Source: Tenebrio molitor (lineage: Eukaryota; Arthropoda; Insecta; Coleoptera; Tenebrionidae). From it: a stretch of 64,000 nt of DNA. Below, piece by piece: positions 34,985 through 47,299 of the stretch. How positions within the stretch are numbered: the stretch's first letter is position 1; each line of letters begins with the position of its first letter. Both the position numbers and the translations under genes were made by a program. The notes under the pieces were generated by a model. That model was not told where the DNA came from and did no database searches. It saw only the letters and a list, made by a program, of their open reading frames with translations. The stretch lies in assembly GCF_963966145.1 (NCBI RefSeq), contig NC_091049.1, forward strand, positions 27,838,001 to 27,902,000. The letters are read 5' to 3'.

Positions 34985-37560
34985 AGTTTTTATATTCGAT
35001 CTAGCTCAAGCTCTGAAAAATGTAACTCGGCGCCTCCATCATTTTTGTAAAAGAATTATATTTTTGTAATATTTCAACAACTGGCAGAGATCAATAAAGT
35101 CGATTCTTCATAGTAAGGTCTCTAAGATAAAGTTTTCGAATTAGATTTAGCTCAAACGATAACTGAGAAATCCTGATTTTTGTGGGAAAATGTTTCGGCG
35201 CCTCCACCATTTCTATAAAATTTATTGTAAGCTTCTCGACTGTTCACAAGGATTTAGAATCATTTGCATTTGATTCATATTAATGAAGTCTATTAACAAC
35301 AGTTTTTAGATTAGAAATAGCTCAAAGAGTAACGGAGAAATCAGATTTTTCAAATACTTCTGCAAGATATTTTTGGAGTTCTCTCAAAGATTGAAAAAGG
35401 TAGAATCTGGAGTTTCCTACATTCGATTCTTCACAAATGGGTCTATAAAATCCAGTGTTTAGATTTGATTTACTTCAAAAAATAATAGAAAAATCACAAT
35501 TTTTATTAAAAGAGTATCCCGGCGCATCCACCATTTTTCGAAAGATTTTTATTGTTTTCTCATCTATTATTAGAGATAGATGCGGTTTTTTGCCATCGAT
35601 TTGTCACAATTATATCTATCAAGCACCGTGTCCAGATTTGATCTATCTCATATGGCATCACAGAAACTTCTTTGTGTGGAAATAGAATTCTTCATAAAGA
35701 AGTTTCTCAGTGTCTTAACCATTTCCACAAAAGGATCGCATTCGATTAAATTTAACCTGGTTCAAACGACAACAGAAAAATCGTGATTGTTATCAAGAAT
35801 ATCCCAGCACCTCCACCATTTTTGTGAAAGATTTTTCTCATTTTCTCATTTATAAATAGACACAAAATGATCAACCTTTTGCATTTGATTCGTCACAAGT
35901 AAGTGTGTAAAGCACAGTTTTTAGATTTAATATAGCTTAAACAGGAATACAGTAAGGTCGATTTTTGTGGAAATAGTTTCCCGGCATCTCCACCATTTTT
36001 ACAAAATATTTTATGATTTTCTCTTGTAGAGCTACTAGTAGAAACCGAGTCATGTTATTTTCTGCTTTCGATTCCTCATACTAAGATCTGCAAAACCCGG
36101 TTTTTAGATTAGATTTAGTTTAAACGGTAATAGAGAAATCATGATTTTTGCTGGAAAATATTTCGGCGGCTCTACCATTTTTATAAAATTTATTGTAGAT
36201 TTCTTGATTATCCACAAGGATATAGAATCAATTACATTTGATTCGTACCAATGAAGTCTATTAACAACAGTTTTTAGATTAGAAATAGCTCAAATAGTAA
36301 CGGAGAAATCAGATTTTTTAAATACTTCTGCAAGATATTTTTTGGAGTTTTCTTAAAAATTGCAAAAGATAGAATCTGGAGTTTTCTACATTCGATTCGT
36401 CACAAATGGGTCTATAAAATCCAGTGTTTAGATTTGATTCAACTCAAAGAATAATACAAAAATAACAATTTTTATTAAAACAGTATCCCGGCGCATCCAC
36501 CATTTTTGCCAAAGAATTTAATTATTTTCTCATCTATTATTAGAGATAGCATTCTGTGGTTTTTTGCTATCGATTTGTCACAATTAGATCTATCAAGCAC
36601 CGTGTCTAGATTTGATCTATCTCATATGGCATTAGAGAAACTTCCTTGTGCAGAAATAAAATTCTTCATAAAGAAGTTTTTCAGTGTCTCAACCATTTCC
36701 ACAAAATATATTTACGCAATTGTCGTAACTACTGCTAGACATCATTGTCCTATGCAAAGGATCGCATTTGATTAAATTTAACCTGGTTCAAACGACAACA
36801 AAAAATTCGTGATTGTTATCGAGAATATTCCAGCACCTCCACTATTTTTGTAAAAGATTCTTCTCATTTTCTCATCTATTAATAGACACAGAATGATGAA
36901 CTTTTTGCATTTGATTCGTCGCAAATAAGTGTTTACAGCACAGTTTTTAGATTTAATATATCTTAAACAACAATACAGTAAGGTCGAGTTTTGTGGAAAA
37001 AGTTTCCCGGCACCTCCACCATTTCTACAAAATATTATATAATTGTCTCAAGTAGAGGTAATAGTAGAAGCCGAGTCATGCTATTTTCTGCATTCAATTC
37101 CTCCTAGTAAGGTCTACAATACACGGTTTTTTGATTCGATTTATCTCAAACGACAACAGAGAAATCGAGAGATCTCCGGCGCCTTCATCAATTTTATGAC
37201 ATTTTATTGAAGATTTTTCAGCTGTTGGTGGAGACAGAATGGCGCGGATTTTTGGATTCGATTCATATTAATTAAGTCTTCCAAACACAGTTTATAGATT
37301 ACAGATAGCTAATCCAGTAACAGAAAAATTTAAATAAAAAAAAAACCGGCATTTATATCACCTCTATAATATATTTTTGGTGCTTTTTCAACTGTAGAAG
37401 AGATAGTAGAATCATGGGGTCTTCTACATTCGATTATATTTAATTGGTCCTTTAGAATCTAGTTTTTGGATTTAACGCAACTCAAACAGTAACACAAGAA
37501 TTGTGATTTTTGACAAAATACTTTCCCGGCGCCTCCACCATTTAAAAAAATATTTCTCTT
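34985..37560 (-). repeat. Satellite B array 2, minus orientation
   Basis: The complement of the GC box (GGCGCCTCCACCATTTTT and variants) occurs about every 170-350 bp, for example near 35028, 35195, 35518, 35803, 35984, 36166, 36487, 36830, 37006, 37178 and 37527. The boxes at 35195/36166 and 35518/36487 give a higher-order unit of about 970 bp. The last monomer ends at a sharp boundary with a unique spacer. Frames of 60-90 codons with VSRFDLSHMAS-type translations are repeat shadows that also occur in array 3. Confidence 0.85.
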
Positions 37561-38640
37561 ATTTTTCTAATTCTACACATAGAGTTCTATTGCGTTTTAT
37601 TTTCGATTTAGATCTGTCACAATTAACTCTACTCGTCGTGTTATATTTCATTTCAACGTCCTCTTCTGCTTGTTCCCTCCCACTTTAGATCATCACCTAT
37701 TTATCGTTGTTTCGCTCACTTCCTCTCCCAATTTCTATTTCTCTCCTGCTCCTCGGCCAGATTTCCTTCAAACATTCGCCAACTATCCCAATTAAATTAG
37801 CCACGGCGAGCCGACGATGACATTTCCGTTTAAAATTTAAAGAGAGAGTCGTCGAGAGCTCTCGTTGAACACGATTCGAACCCCTTGTGTTGTAAACGAA
37901 TTAATTAATTAGGTTAATTTATGAAGATTGATCGCGGATTTTTAATCTCGAGCTCGCCTCAAGCTCGCTTTTTCGCCCCGAATATTTTACGATGGTAATT
38001 TCTAAATGTAAACAGCGCCCCACAACCGCCCTCTAGTTTTGCGCGAGCGAGATATGCAAATGTGATTATTGTGTGTAGGTAATCTTTGTTTTTTGTGCAT
38101 TTTTCCCGGGAAATTCCGCATTACAAAAAATAGTGACGCAGATCTAATCGCGGTTTTTTCCTATTGTGGCGAGCTCCTTGCATTTTTTTTCTCAGTAAAA
38201 GTTTGCTGCTGTGTCAAGAGGACACATAAATTTAATCAGAAGTTTTCGGGTGGAACTATCAAGTTGCAGTTTGCGCCGCTGGAGTAGGAATTGTTTTATT
38301 TATGGATCAAGCGATGGGAAATTATTGCTCTGGTGGAAAGTTCGTGTACACTTTCCGCCGTAAAAGTGGATAAGCCTTGTAAAATTCGAGAATGTAAATA
38401 TTGGCTCTGTTAATTATGTTTAGAGCGTTAAGACACTTTCAAATAATTAAATGACTCATGTACATATATTTTCTGGAAGGGTTTTAATTAAACAATTTTC
38501 CCAGTATATTCCTCGTAACAAGATTTTCAATTTATTACGTTATAAATTATTACAGATAGGAGGTTCAGTGAAGATATGTTTAATGAAAATTTTTATTAGA
38601 CATGTGTAGAATTGGAAAAAAAATGGAGCGAAATATTTTT
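37560..38640. other. Unique spacer at the centre of the giant inverted repeat
   Basis: This 1.08-kb single-copy-looking stretch separates two mirror-image satellite B arrays. Part of it (37700-37965) has a diverged direct copy at 43840-44060. A short frame at 38069-38287 has no recognised domain. No promoter or RNA gene could be supported. Confidence 0.6.
37700..37965. repeat. Left flank duplicate around satellite B array 3
   Basis: It is colinear with 43840-44060. Shared blocks in order include CAATTAAATTAGC or CAATTAAACTAGC, a GTGTTGTAAACG or GCGTTGTTAACG block, ATTAATTAATT and TTTATGAAGATTGATCG. The two copies bracket array 3 and the foldback element beside it. Confidence 0.65.
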
Positions 38641-41600
38641 TAAAATGGTGGAGGCGCCGGGAGAGTATTTTTTCAAAAATTCTTGTGTTGCTGTTTGAGT
38701 TGTGTTAAATCTAAAACTGGATTCTAAAGGCCCAATTAAATATAATCGAATGTAGAAGACCCCATGATTCTACTTCCTCTTCTACAGTTGAAAAAGCTCC
38801 AAAAATATCTTATAGAGGTGATATAAATGCCGGGTATTTTTTTTTATTTAAATTTTTCCGTTACTGCATTAGCTATCTGTAATCTAGAAACTGTGTTTGG
38901 AAGACTTAATTAATACGAATGGAATCACAAAATCCGCGCGATTCTGTCTCCACCAACAGCTGAAAAATCTTCAAGAAAATGTTACAAAATAGTTGGAGAA
39001 ATCTCTCGATTTCTCTGTTACCGTTTGAGATAAATCTAATCCAAAGACCGTGTACTGCAGACCTTACTAGGAGGAATCAAATGCAGAAAATAGCATGACT
39101 CGGTTTCTACTAGTAGCTCTTCTAGAGAAAATTGTATAATATTTTGTAGAAATGGTGGAGGTGCCGGGAAACTTTTCAACAAAAATCTACCTTACTGTAT
39201 TGCTGTTTAAGATATATTAAATCTAAAAACTGTGCTTTAGACACTTATTTGTGACGAATCAAATGCAAAAAGTTTATCATTCTGTATCTATTAATAGATG
39301 AGAAACTGAGAAGAATCTTTCATAAAAATGGTGGAGGTGCTGGGATATTCTTGATAACAATCACGCTTCTTTTGTTGTCGTTTGAACCAGGTTAAATTTA
39401 ATCGAATACGATCCTTTGCATAGGACAATGATGTCTAGCAGTAGTTACGACAATTGCGTAAATATATTTTGTGGAAATGGTTGAGACACTGAGAAACTTT
39501 TATGAAGAATTCTATTTCCACACAAAGAAGTTGCTCTGATGTCATATGAGATAGATCAAATCCGGACACCGTGCTTGATAGATATAATTGTGACAAATCG
39601 ATGGCAAAAAAACGCATGATGCTATCTCTAATAATAGATGAGAAAACAATAAAAATATTTCGCAAAAATGGTGGATGCGCCGGGATACTGTTTAAATAAA
39701 AATTGTGATTTTTCTATTGTTCTTTGAGTTAAATCAAATCTAAATACTGGATTCTAGAGATCCATTTGTGACGAATCGAATGTAGGAAACTCCAGATTCT
39801 ATCTTTTGAGAAAATTCCAAAAAATATCTTGCAGAAATATTTAAAAAATCTGATTTCTCAGTTACTGTTTGAAATATTTCTAATCTAAAAACTGTTGTTA
39901 ATAGACTTCATTGATTCGAATCAAATGCAATTGTTTCTATATTCTTGTGGACAATCGAGAAATCTACAATAAATTTTAAAGAAATGGTGGAGACGCCGAA
40001 ATATTTTTCAAAAAAATCGCAATTTCTCTGTTACCGTTTAAACTAAATCTAATCTAAAAATCGGGTTTTGCAGACCTTAGTATGAGGAAACGAATGCAGA
40101 AAATAACATGACTCGGTTTCTACTAGTAGCTCTACGAGAGAAAATCATACAATATTTTTTGAAAATGGTGGAGGTGCCGAAAAACTCTTTCAACAAAAAT
40201 CGACCTTACTGTATTCCTGTTCAAGATATATTAAATCTAAAAACTGTGCTTTAGACACTTAGCTGTGACGAATCAAATGCAAAAAGTTCAAATTTCTGTG
40301 TTTATTAATAGATGAGAAAATGAGAAGAATCTTTCACAAAAATGGTGGAGGTGCTGGGATATTCTTGATAACAATCACGATTCTTTTGTTGTCGTTTGAA
40401 CCAGGTTAAATTTAATCGAATGCGATCCTTTGCATAGGACAGTGATGTCTAGCAATAGTTACGACAATTGCGTAAATATATTTTGTGGAAATGGTTGAGA
40501 CACTGAGAAATTTTTTTATGAAGAATTCTATTTCCACACAAAGAAGTTTCTCTGATGCCATATGAGATAGATCAAATCTAGACACGGTGCTTGATAGATC
40601 TAATTGTGACAAATGGATGGCAAAAAACCGCATGATGCTATCTCTAATAATAGATGAGAAAACAATAAAAATATTTCGCAAAAATGGTGGATGCGCCGGG
40701 ATACTGTTTTAATAATAATTGTGATTTTTGTATTATTTATTTTATAGACCCATTTGTGACGAATCGAATGTAGGAAACTCCAGATTCTATCTTTTGCAAT
40801 CTTTGAGAAAACTCCAAAAAATATCTTGCAGAAATAGTTAAAAAATCTGATGTCTCCGTTACTGTTTGAAATATTTCTAATCTAAAAACTGTTGTTAATA
40901 GACTTCATTGATACGAGTCAAATGCAATTGATTCTATATCCTTGTGGGCAATCGACAAATCTACAATAACTTTTATAGAAATGGTGGAGGCGCCGAAATA
41001 TTTTCCAACAAAAATCACGATTTCTCTGTTACCGTTTAAACTAAATCTAATCTAAAAATCGAGTTTTGCGGACCTTAGTATGAGGAATCGAATGCAGAAA
41101 ATAACATGACTCGGTTTCTGCTAGTAGCTCTACAAGAGAAAATCGTAAAATATTTTGTAAAAATGGTGGAAATGCCGGGAAACTTTTTCAACAAAAACGA
41201 CCTCACTGTATTGCTGATTAAGATATATTAAATCCATAAATTGTCCTTTAGACACGTATTTGTGACGAATCAAATGCAAAAAGTTCATCATTCCGTGTCT
41301 ATTAATAGATGAGAAAATAAGAAGAATCTTTCACAAAAATGGTGGAGGTGCTGGGATATTCTCGATAACAATCACGATTGTTTTGTTGTCGTTTGAACCA
41401 GGTTAAATTTTATCGAATGCGATCCTTTGCATGGGACAATGATGTCTAGCAGTAGTTACGACAATTGCGTAAATATATTTTGTGGAAATGGTTGAGACAC
41501 TGAGAAACTTTTTTATGAAGAATTCTATTTCCACACAAAGAAGTTTCTCTGATGCCATATGAGATAGATCAAATCTGGACACGGTGCTTGAAAGATTTAA

Positions 41601-42200
41601 TTGTGGCAAATCGATGGCAAAAAAACCGCATGATGCTATCTCTAATAATAGTTGAGAAAACAATTAAAATCTTTGGCAAAAATGGTGGATGCGCCGGGAT
41701 ACCGTTTTCATAAAAATTGTGATTTTTCTATTATTCTTTGAGTTAAATCAAATCTAAACACTGGATTTTATAGATCCATTTGTGACGAACCGAATGTAGG
41801 AAACTCCAGATTCTATCTTTTGCAATCTTTGAGAAAACTCCAAAAAATATCTTGCAGAAATATTTAAAAAATTTGATTTCGCCGTTACTGTTTGAGCAAT
41901 TTCTAATCTAAAAACTGTTGTTAATAGACTTCATTGATACGAATCAAATGCAATTGATTCTATATCCTTGTGGACCATCGAGAAATCTACAATAAATTTT
42001 ATAAGAATGGCGGAGGCGCCGAAATATTTTCCAACAGAAATCACGATTTCTCTGTTACCAATATAACCAAAATAACATGACTCGGTTTCTACTAGTAGCT
42101 CTACTAAAAATATTTTGTAAAAGGGGTGGAGGTGCCGAGAAATTTTTTCAACAAAAATCGACTTTACTGTATTCCTGTTTAAGCTATATTAAACGATATT
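38640..42200 (+). repeat. Satellite B array 3, plus orientation, ~1.0-kb higher-order unit
   Basis: GC boxes recur near 38642, 39149, 39324, 39664, 39982, 40163, 40338, 40680, 40977, 41159, 41335 and 41678. Boxes of the same type are spaced 1014/997 bp (39324, 40338, 41335) and 1016/998 bp (39664, 40680, 41678), a six-monomer higher-order unit. The first 2.6 kb is the mirror image of array 2, beginning at the same monomer phase right at the spacer edge. Open frames here are repeat shadows. Confidence 0.85.
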
Positions 42201-42317
42201 AAATGATCCCTAAACCATCCCGGTACTAATAAGAACAAACTGTGAAAATTTCAGCGAAATCGGTCGAGTAGTTTTTGACTTTATAGAGAACAAACATACA
42301 AACATTTTATTTATATA
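42200..42317 (+). repeat. Dispersed-element tail ending in ACATACAAACATTTTATTTA
   Basis: The stretch contains AAATTTCAGCGAAATCGGTC, GAGTAGTTTTTGA and ACATACAAACATTTTATTTA. Motifs of this form are common at the 3' ends of insect non-LTR retroelements and related non-autonomous elements. The family cannot be named from this piece. It joins satellite B array 3 to the foldback element. Confidence 0.45.
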
Positions 42318-43047
42318 CAGGGTGTCCCCAAAAAAGAAGACGAGTCCATAACTCCGTTATTTATGGGAAGATTTTAATTATCTGTACACCAAATTAAATG
42401 ATTATTAATAGGCTACAAAATGGCCTAATAAATTCAAGTATAGCCCCATGGACTTCAAGGGTAAACTGTCAAAAAAAAAAAATTTCAAATGGGATTACAT
42501 ATTTTTTTTTAGTAATTCTGATAGAGATTTTTATTCTGAAAACAACAGTGTATCACAAGTATACACTTAAATACCAAAAATTCACAAAAAAAAAATGTAA
42601 AAAACGCTACTGTCGTCTATGTTCCATTTTGCGCTAAACATTGGCGGCATATCTGCGCAATCCCACATGTTATTATTTGTCATTTGTTTTTCCAGCTACC
42701 TTAATTTGGTTATTACATTGTAACGCAATGCATTTTGATAGCTTTTCGCTTGGTGGTCGTCATTTGTTTCAAAAGTTAGTGTTATTTTTTTTTATGTGAA
42801 GTTATACTTGTGACACATTGTTGTTTTTAGAATTAAAATCTCTATCAGAATTACTAAAAAAAAGTATGTAATCCCATTTGAAAAAAAATATTTTGACAGT
42901 TTAGCCTTGAAGCCCTTGGAACTATACGTCAATTTATTAACCCGTTTTGTAGCCTATTAAAAACCATTTAATTTGGTGTATAGATAATTAAAATCCTCCA
43001 ATAAATAAGGGAGTTATGGACTCGTCTTTTTTTTTGGGGACACCCTG
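42318..43047. mobile_element. 730-bp foldback element with CAGGGTGTCC ends
   Basis: The ends are CAGGGTGTCCCCAAAAAAGA and its near complement, flanked by TA on both sides. Inverted arms of about 240 bp (42318-42560 and 42800-43047) share GACGAGTCCATAACTCC, a TAGGCTACAAAA block and TCTGATAGAGATTTT. The interior is AT-rich and non-coding. It fits a non-autonomous TA-targeting DNA transposon. Confidence 0.85.
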
Positions 43048-43049
43048 TA

Positions 43050-45500
43050 GATTACGCCTATTAAAACACATTTCATTTTTTGTGCTTTCTTCTGCAAGAT
43101 AATACAATATTTTTTTACTCTTTTTTACCTTCTCTTAATACTCTCTCATGCAAAAAGTAGCTTCAACATATTTTTTTCTGTCCGATTAATATACTACTTT
43201 TCATGGAAAATGCAACACCCAGAAATAGCATATTTTGATGATATTTTGTACAATAATTAGGCCATAACTAAGATAAAATAGTAAACATTTTAGTAACATT
43301 GGTCTTCAAATCAGGTATGACAACACCGTAACACAGTGGCCACATTTTGTCCCACACGACGAGCGATTTCCCTATAGGATTATTTTATTTAACTTTTTGT
43401 TTTTTAATTTCCTTCAACTCGTTTCTGTCATTTTGGTGTTAACAACATTATTTAATAGTTTTTATAAACATGTTTCCCAAATTAATAAAGTTTTGCAGAC
43501 AGAAACAAGTTAATAAAATTTTCTCTTCCTGCAGATTAAATACAAGACAACTTTGTTCCCCTCGAGAATACACCACCATCCGAAATAATATCACTTCGAC
43601 GAATGTTATGATCTCGGCCTCCATTTCCCCTGCCTTGAATTACAACAAGTCGAGAAAATAAAGCCTGTTTCGCCACACCTGCGTATAATAAGCACCAAAA
43701 GCACATAAAAATCCGCCTAAATTTTTAACCTGTTTTATTTGTTGCAGCAACGAAACGCAGCGAAATGATATTTTTCTGGTTGCTCCCCGTGGGCCACTTC
43801 CTGTTTACGACTCATCTAAATTCATTTTGTGATTTCAACCGTTCCGTTCCCCCATTCACTTCTTCCACTTTATATTTAATTCAATTATAAACGTATCAAC
43901 GGAAAGAAACAACTCCACCGAACTATTTCAATTAAACTAGCTATGGCCGAACTAGTGGCAACGAAAAGTAATTTAAATCTGTGTCGATCCAGGCGTTGTT
44001 AACGGATTAATTAATTGTCGTGATTTATGAAGATTGATCGTGATTTTTTTTATCTGAGCGCCTAGAGGGCGCTCTCCCGGGATCGGTGATTTACGTCACA
44101 AGTGGAATTGTTGTCGCGTGATTATTCCCGGCTTGTATTTATCACTGACATTATTATTTATGGAGGTGTTAAGATTATTAAAGGGGAAGCTTGCGTTTTC
44201 AGGCGGGAGGGGGCGTTCCTGATTGGAATTTAATTGTCTGATGTGAGCAAGATTAAGCTCGAGCTTTTAACAGTTCATAAAAAATTTAAACGTCCCAAAC
44301 TGTTCAGCTTTATTGCTTTTAAAAAGTGGGGGAACCTAATAATCGAAACTTTTATTTATGTTGGTACTTATGAAATATCAAACATATTTTTTTATATTGC
44401 GGTGTAATGAGCTCGTCTCGCGATTGGTATAGTCGCTGTTACTTTTTCCTGGGATGATATTTTTGTCGACCCATTTATGGGTGTTGTGGATTCATTTCAT
44501 GCTCTGCGCCGGCCTACAGCTTAACAAATTACATTTTGGAAAAAAAACCTACTAAATTAATTCTCAAAGAAAATGATTTACTGTTTTTCGGCGCAAGAAA
44601 TGGTGTGATCCTGGTATTTAAATCTTGAATTAAAAAATTTGAGGAATAATTTCCTTTGTAATTTTACAACAAGTGGAGACAACAATGACTGTCTGTAGTG
44701 GTAAAAAATAGTAATTTTTTGACCGAAACCACAAAAATAGTCGGTTGCTGTTTCCAATACTTTTGTCGCAATGTCTTCAGCGCAGCCCTCGCAGCATAAT
44801 TTTATTTCGACATCTGCAGATAATTCAGCCCCACTTCAGCCCGACCGTAAAGCCCACGCTGGAAATTCCGCTGCCCCCACGTATATTAGCGCCGCGACGT
44901 CGCCGACGCTTCGGTCCATATACCTGGAGGCAATATAATGCGTCGCTTTATGCCGGCTCCACTCGTAAATTTCGTCCTTTGCGTTGCTCGCTTCTAAAAG
45001 CTGCATTGCCGCGGGACCGATATATCTCCTAACGGGATTTCGTGCCATCCGCCACGAAAAAACTGGCCCAGGGTGACATTAACATAATAATTACGACGTA
45101 TGCGACGTAGCCTTTTTGTCCTTCGTCCTGGAATTTTACGTCCTGCGGCGGGACGACCGCGTAAAAGTAGCGTGCGTGAGTACGTGCGTGCGAGTCGTAA
45201 ATGAAGGTGGGGGCGCAAATAATTTTTTACATCCATTGTGCTCGAATAAAGTAATCACAAAACAAAACGATCAATAGTAAAAAAAAATGTATTTGTAATT
45301 TATGGGGTGGCTCTTACGTGCTCTGCGTCACCACTTGTGCAAAACTAAAGTTGACTGAAACAAGCGCCGTGATGCATCTTTTGTACTTAATCCTTTCCCG
45401 AAGCTAAATGGGACGGTTTAAGTAATTTTAAAATCGCTCGGGCCTAAATCCGTGGAACAAACCAGATTACTCGATTATCCGGTGGAAATTCCTCAAGGAT
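43050..45500. other. Spacer with flank duplicate and GC islands, no recognised gene
   Basis: It holds the right flank duplicate of array 3 (43840-44060). GC-rich sequence at 44740-45240 has overlapping frames on both strands and no domain. A short palindrome with GAGCGC and GCGCTC arms lies near 44057-44075. Confidence 0.5.
43840..44060. repeat. Right flank duplicate around satellite B array 3
   Basis: This is the diverged colinear copy of 37700-37965. It extends weakly on the left towards 43790 (CACTTCCTGTTTACGACTCA), a block that is also similar to one at 31066-31095. Confidence 0.6.
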
Positions 45501-45512
45501 ATCTTGCGTAAT

Positions 45513-45839
45513 TTACGCGCCATGTGCCAGAGCGTCGTTCTGACGTAAAATCCAAGCTTTTCGTTCACATTCAGGCATTTTGGTTGTGACTTCCCTCATT
45601 AGTATCGCTCTAATTAGCTCTGCGTAATAAGCCGCAGTTAAACTCTTATCTCCGACTACACAGTCGTTACAATAAATTTTAGACTGATTGTCGGGTTTGT
45701 TGTTGGCGGCTGGTTCTTCACCTATGCTTGAAAGCTTCCGAGCTTTCGTCTCGAAATGAGGCAAAACTGAAAACACCGGAAAATATGTCCAAGAAATTTT
45801 GATTCTTTCTAATAATCTTGTACCTAATTGCGTTTGCAA
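45513..45839 (-). pseudogene. Tc1/mariner-type transposase fragment
   Basis: The minus frame of 108 codons contains SLTAAYYAELIRAIL followed by about 25 residues and then ILRQNDALAHGA. This resembles the DDE transposase segment G-x-L-T-x-x-x-Y-x-x-x-L ... D-N-A-P-A-H, where the Asp of the last motif is a catalytic residue. An earlier FETKARKLSSIGEEP stretch also fits the region before it. After the AHG motif the frame stops and only scrambled similarity follows. No terminal repeats were identified, so it is a dead internal fragment. Confidence 0.6.
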
Positions 45840-45879
45840 TTTTTTCAGTTGCTGCTAAATATACTCAAATATACTAAAA

Positions 45880-47290
45880 CTGATTTTTATGTACATCCAC
45901 CATTTTTGTAAAATATCTTGTATTTTGCTTGAGATAGAACCTTGAGGATACTGACAATCGATTCTTTTCAATTATATGTAATAAATACAATTACTATATT
46001 AGAAATACCTCAAACAATAATGAAGAAATCATGAATTTTGTTGATGAATAATCCCGGCGCCTCCACCATTTTTGCAAAATTCTTGCAATTCTTTTAACTA
46101 CTGCGAGAGATAGAGAAATGTGTCCCTCTGCATTCCCAGCCATGTCTTAAAATGATACCAAGCTTAGAATTTCTTAACATATTTGTAATGAATTAAGAGA
46201 CTTAATAGACAACGTAATCATTTTTTTTTCGACATTCTGTAAATGCAAGTGTTGATATTTCAAGATTCTGCGGAAACAACTGGAATGTAAACCACACAGG
46301 ATTACTTTCTTTGGATGCATTACATAAGGAATAGCACACCAGACAAAACAAATTGCCATTTACTAAAATAAATTTAGCGGTAAGAATACATTTCTCATTA
46401 TATTACTTGTCAATAAACAGCAAACGACGTGGAAGAATTATTTCGACGAGAAAGGTTTTAGCTTATCCACCTATTTGCAGTTTGCTCAATTACCCCAACC
46501 TTCCTTCAAAAGTAATGCTTCTCAGATTAGAAATAGTTCAAGCAAGAATGATAAAATCGTGTGTTCAGGAATATCCCGACGCCTCCACCATTTTTACAAA
46601 GAATATTGTTCTTTTCTCAGCTACTGTTAGAGGTGAGATCATGTGACTTCCTGCAATGGAGTCGTCTCAGTACAGTCTATAAAATAGTGTTTTTATTTTA
46701 GAAACAGCGCAAACGATAATGGAGAAATCCTGAATTTTGTCAAAGTGTATTCCGGCGCCTCCACCATTTTTACAAAATATTTTCCATTGTTTTGAATGCA
46801 GCGAGAGGGGGAGAGCGATGCAGCTTTCTATATTCGCTGTTTTCGTCTCAAAATATGTCAAATCTTAAGACTTCGTGACATATTTTTAAGAGGTTTAAGT
46901 ATAATTACAAAATAAAATGTTATTAATTAAAATTTGAGAAACCTAATATAATTTTTTAATCATTTTTCGAGACATTTTGCAACTAAGCGTTGATATATCA
47001 GGATTGTGTGGAAATAATTCGACAGTAAATCACAGAGGATTACTTTCTCTGGATGCGTTACACAAAGCAAAGCACACTCGAGAAAAATTGCCAGTTTCTA
47101 AATAGCTATTTTCAATACAAGTGAGCAAAGTAGTGCATTTAATCACGAGTACGGAAGTTGGGCGTCTGAGCCGAAGGCGAGGACCCCAACCCTACGAGGA
47201 TATTTAATTTAGCTCAAGCTATAACAGAGATATTATTTTTTTATAATAACTACCCCGGCACCTCCACCATTTTTTCAAATTTTATTTGTC
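45880..47290 (-). repeat. Satellite B array 4, minus orientation, degenerate
   Basis: Complement GC boxes occur near 46050, 46577, 46752 and 47252 (GGCGCCTCCACCATTTTT and variants). Monomers are irregular and no clear higher-order unit is visible. The 105-bp dispersed element (47098-47201) is inserted near the right end. Confidence 0.75.
47098..47201 (+). repeat. 105-bp dispersed element, copy 3
   Basis: It is nearly identical to copy 1 at 30824-30930 in the opposite orientation. It is inserted in satellite B array 4. Confidence 0.8.
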
Positions 47291-47299
47291 ACACTTAAG

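Noticed and set aside
37868..37890. GATTCGAACCCC resembling a tRNA T-arm on the minus strand
   Set aside because: The T-stem does not pair and no acceptor, D or anticodon arm is found at the right distances.
36506..41663. Similar 60-89 codon frames with VSRFDLSHMAS translations in arrays 2 and 3
   Set aside because: The similarity comes from the satellite monomers themselves, which are mirror copies. The frames end at array-specific stops and have no coding signature.
45490..45515. ATTCCTCAAGGA (I-P-Q-G) as another reverse transcriptase scrap
   Set aside because: It is followed at once by a stop and lacks the L-G-P part. It also lies next to the transposase fragment on the other strand.
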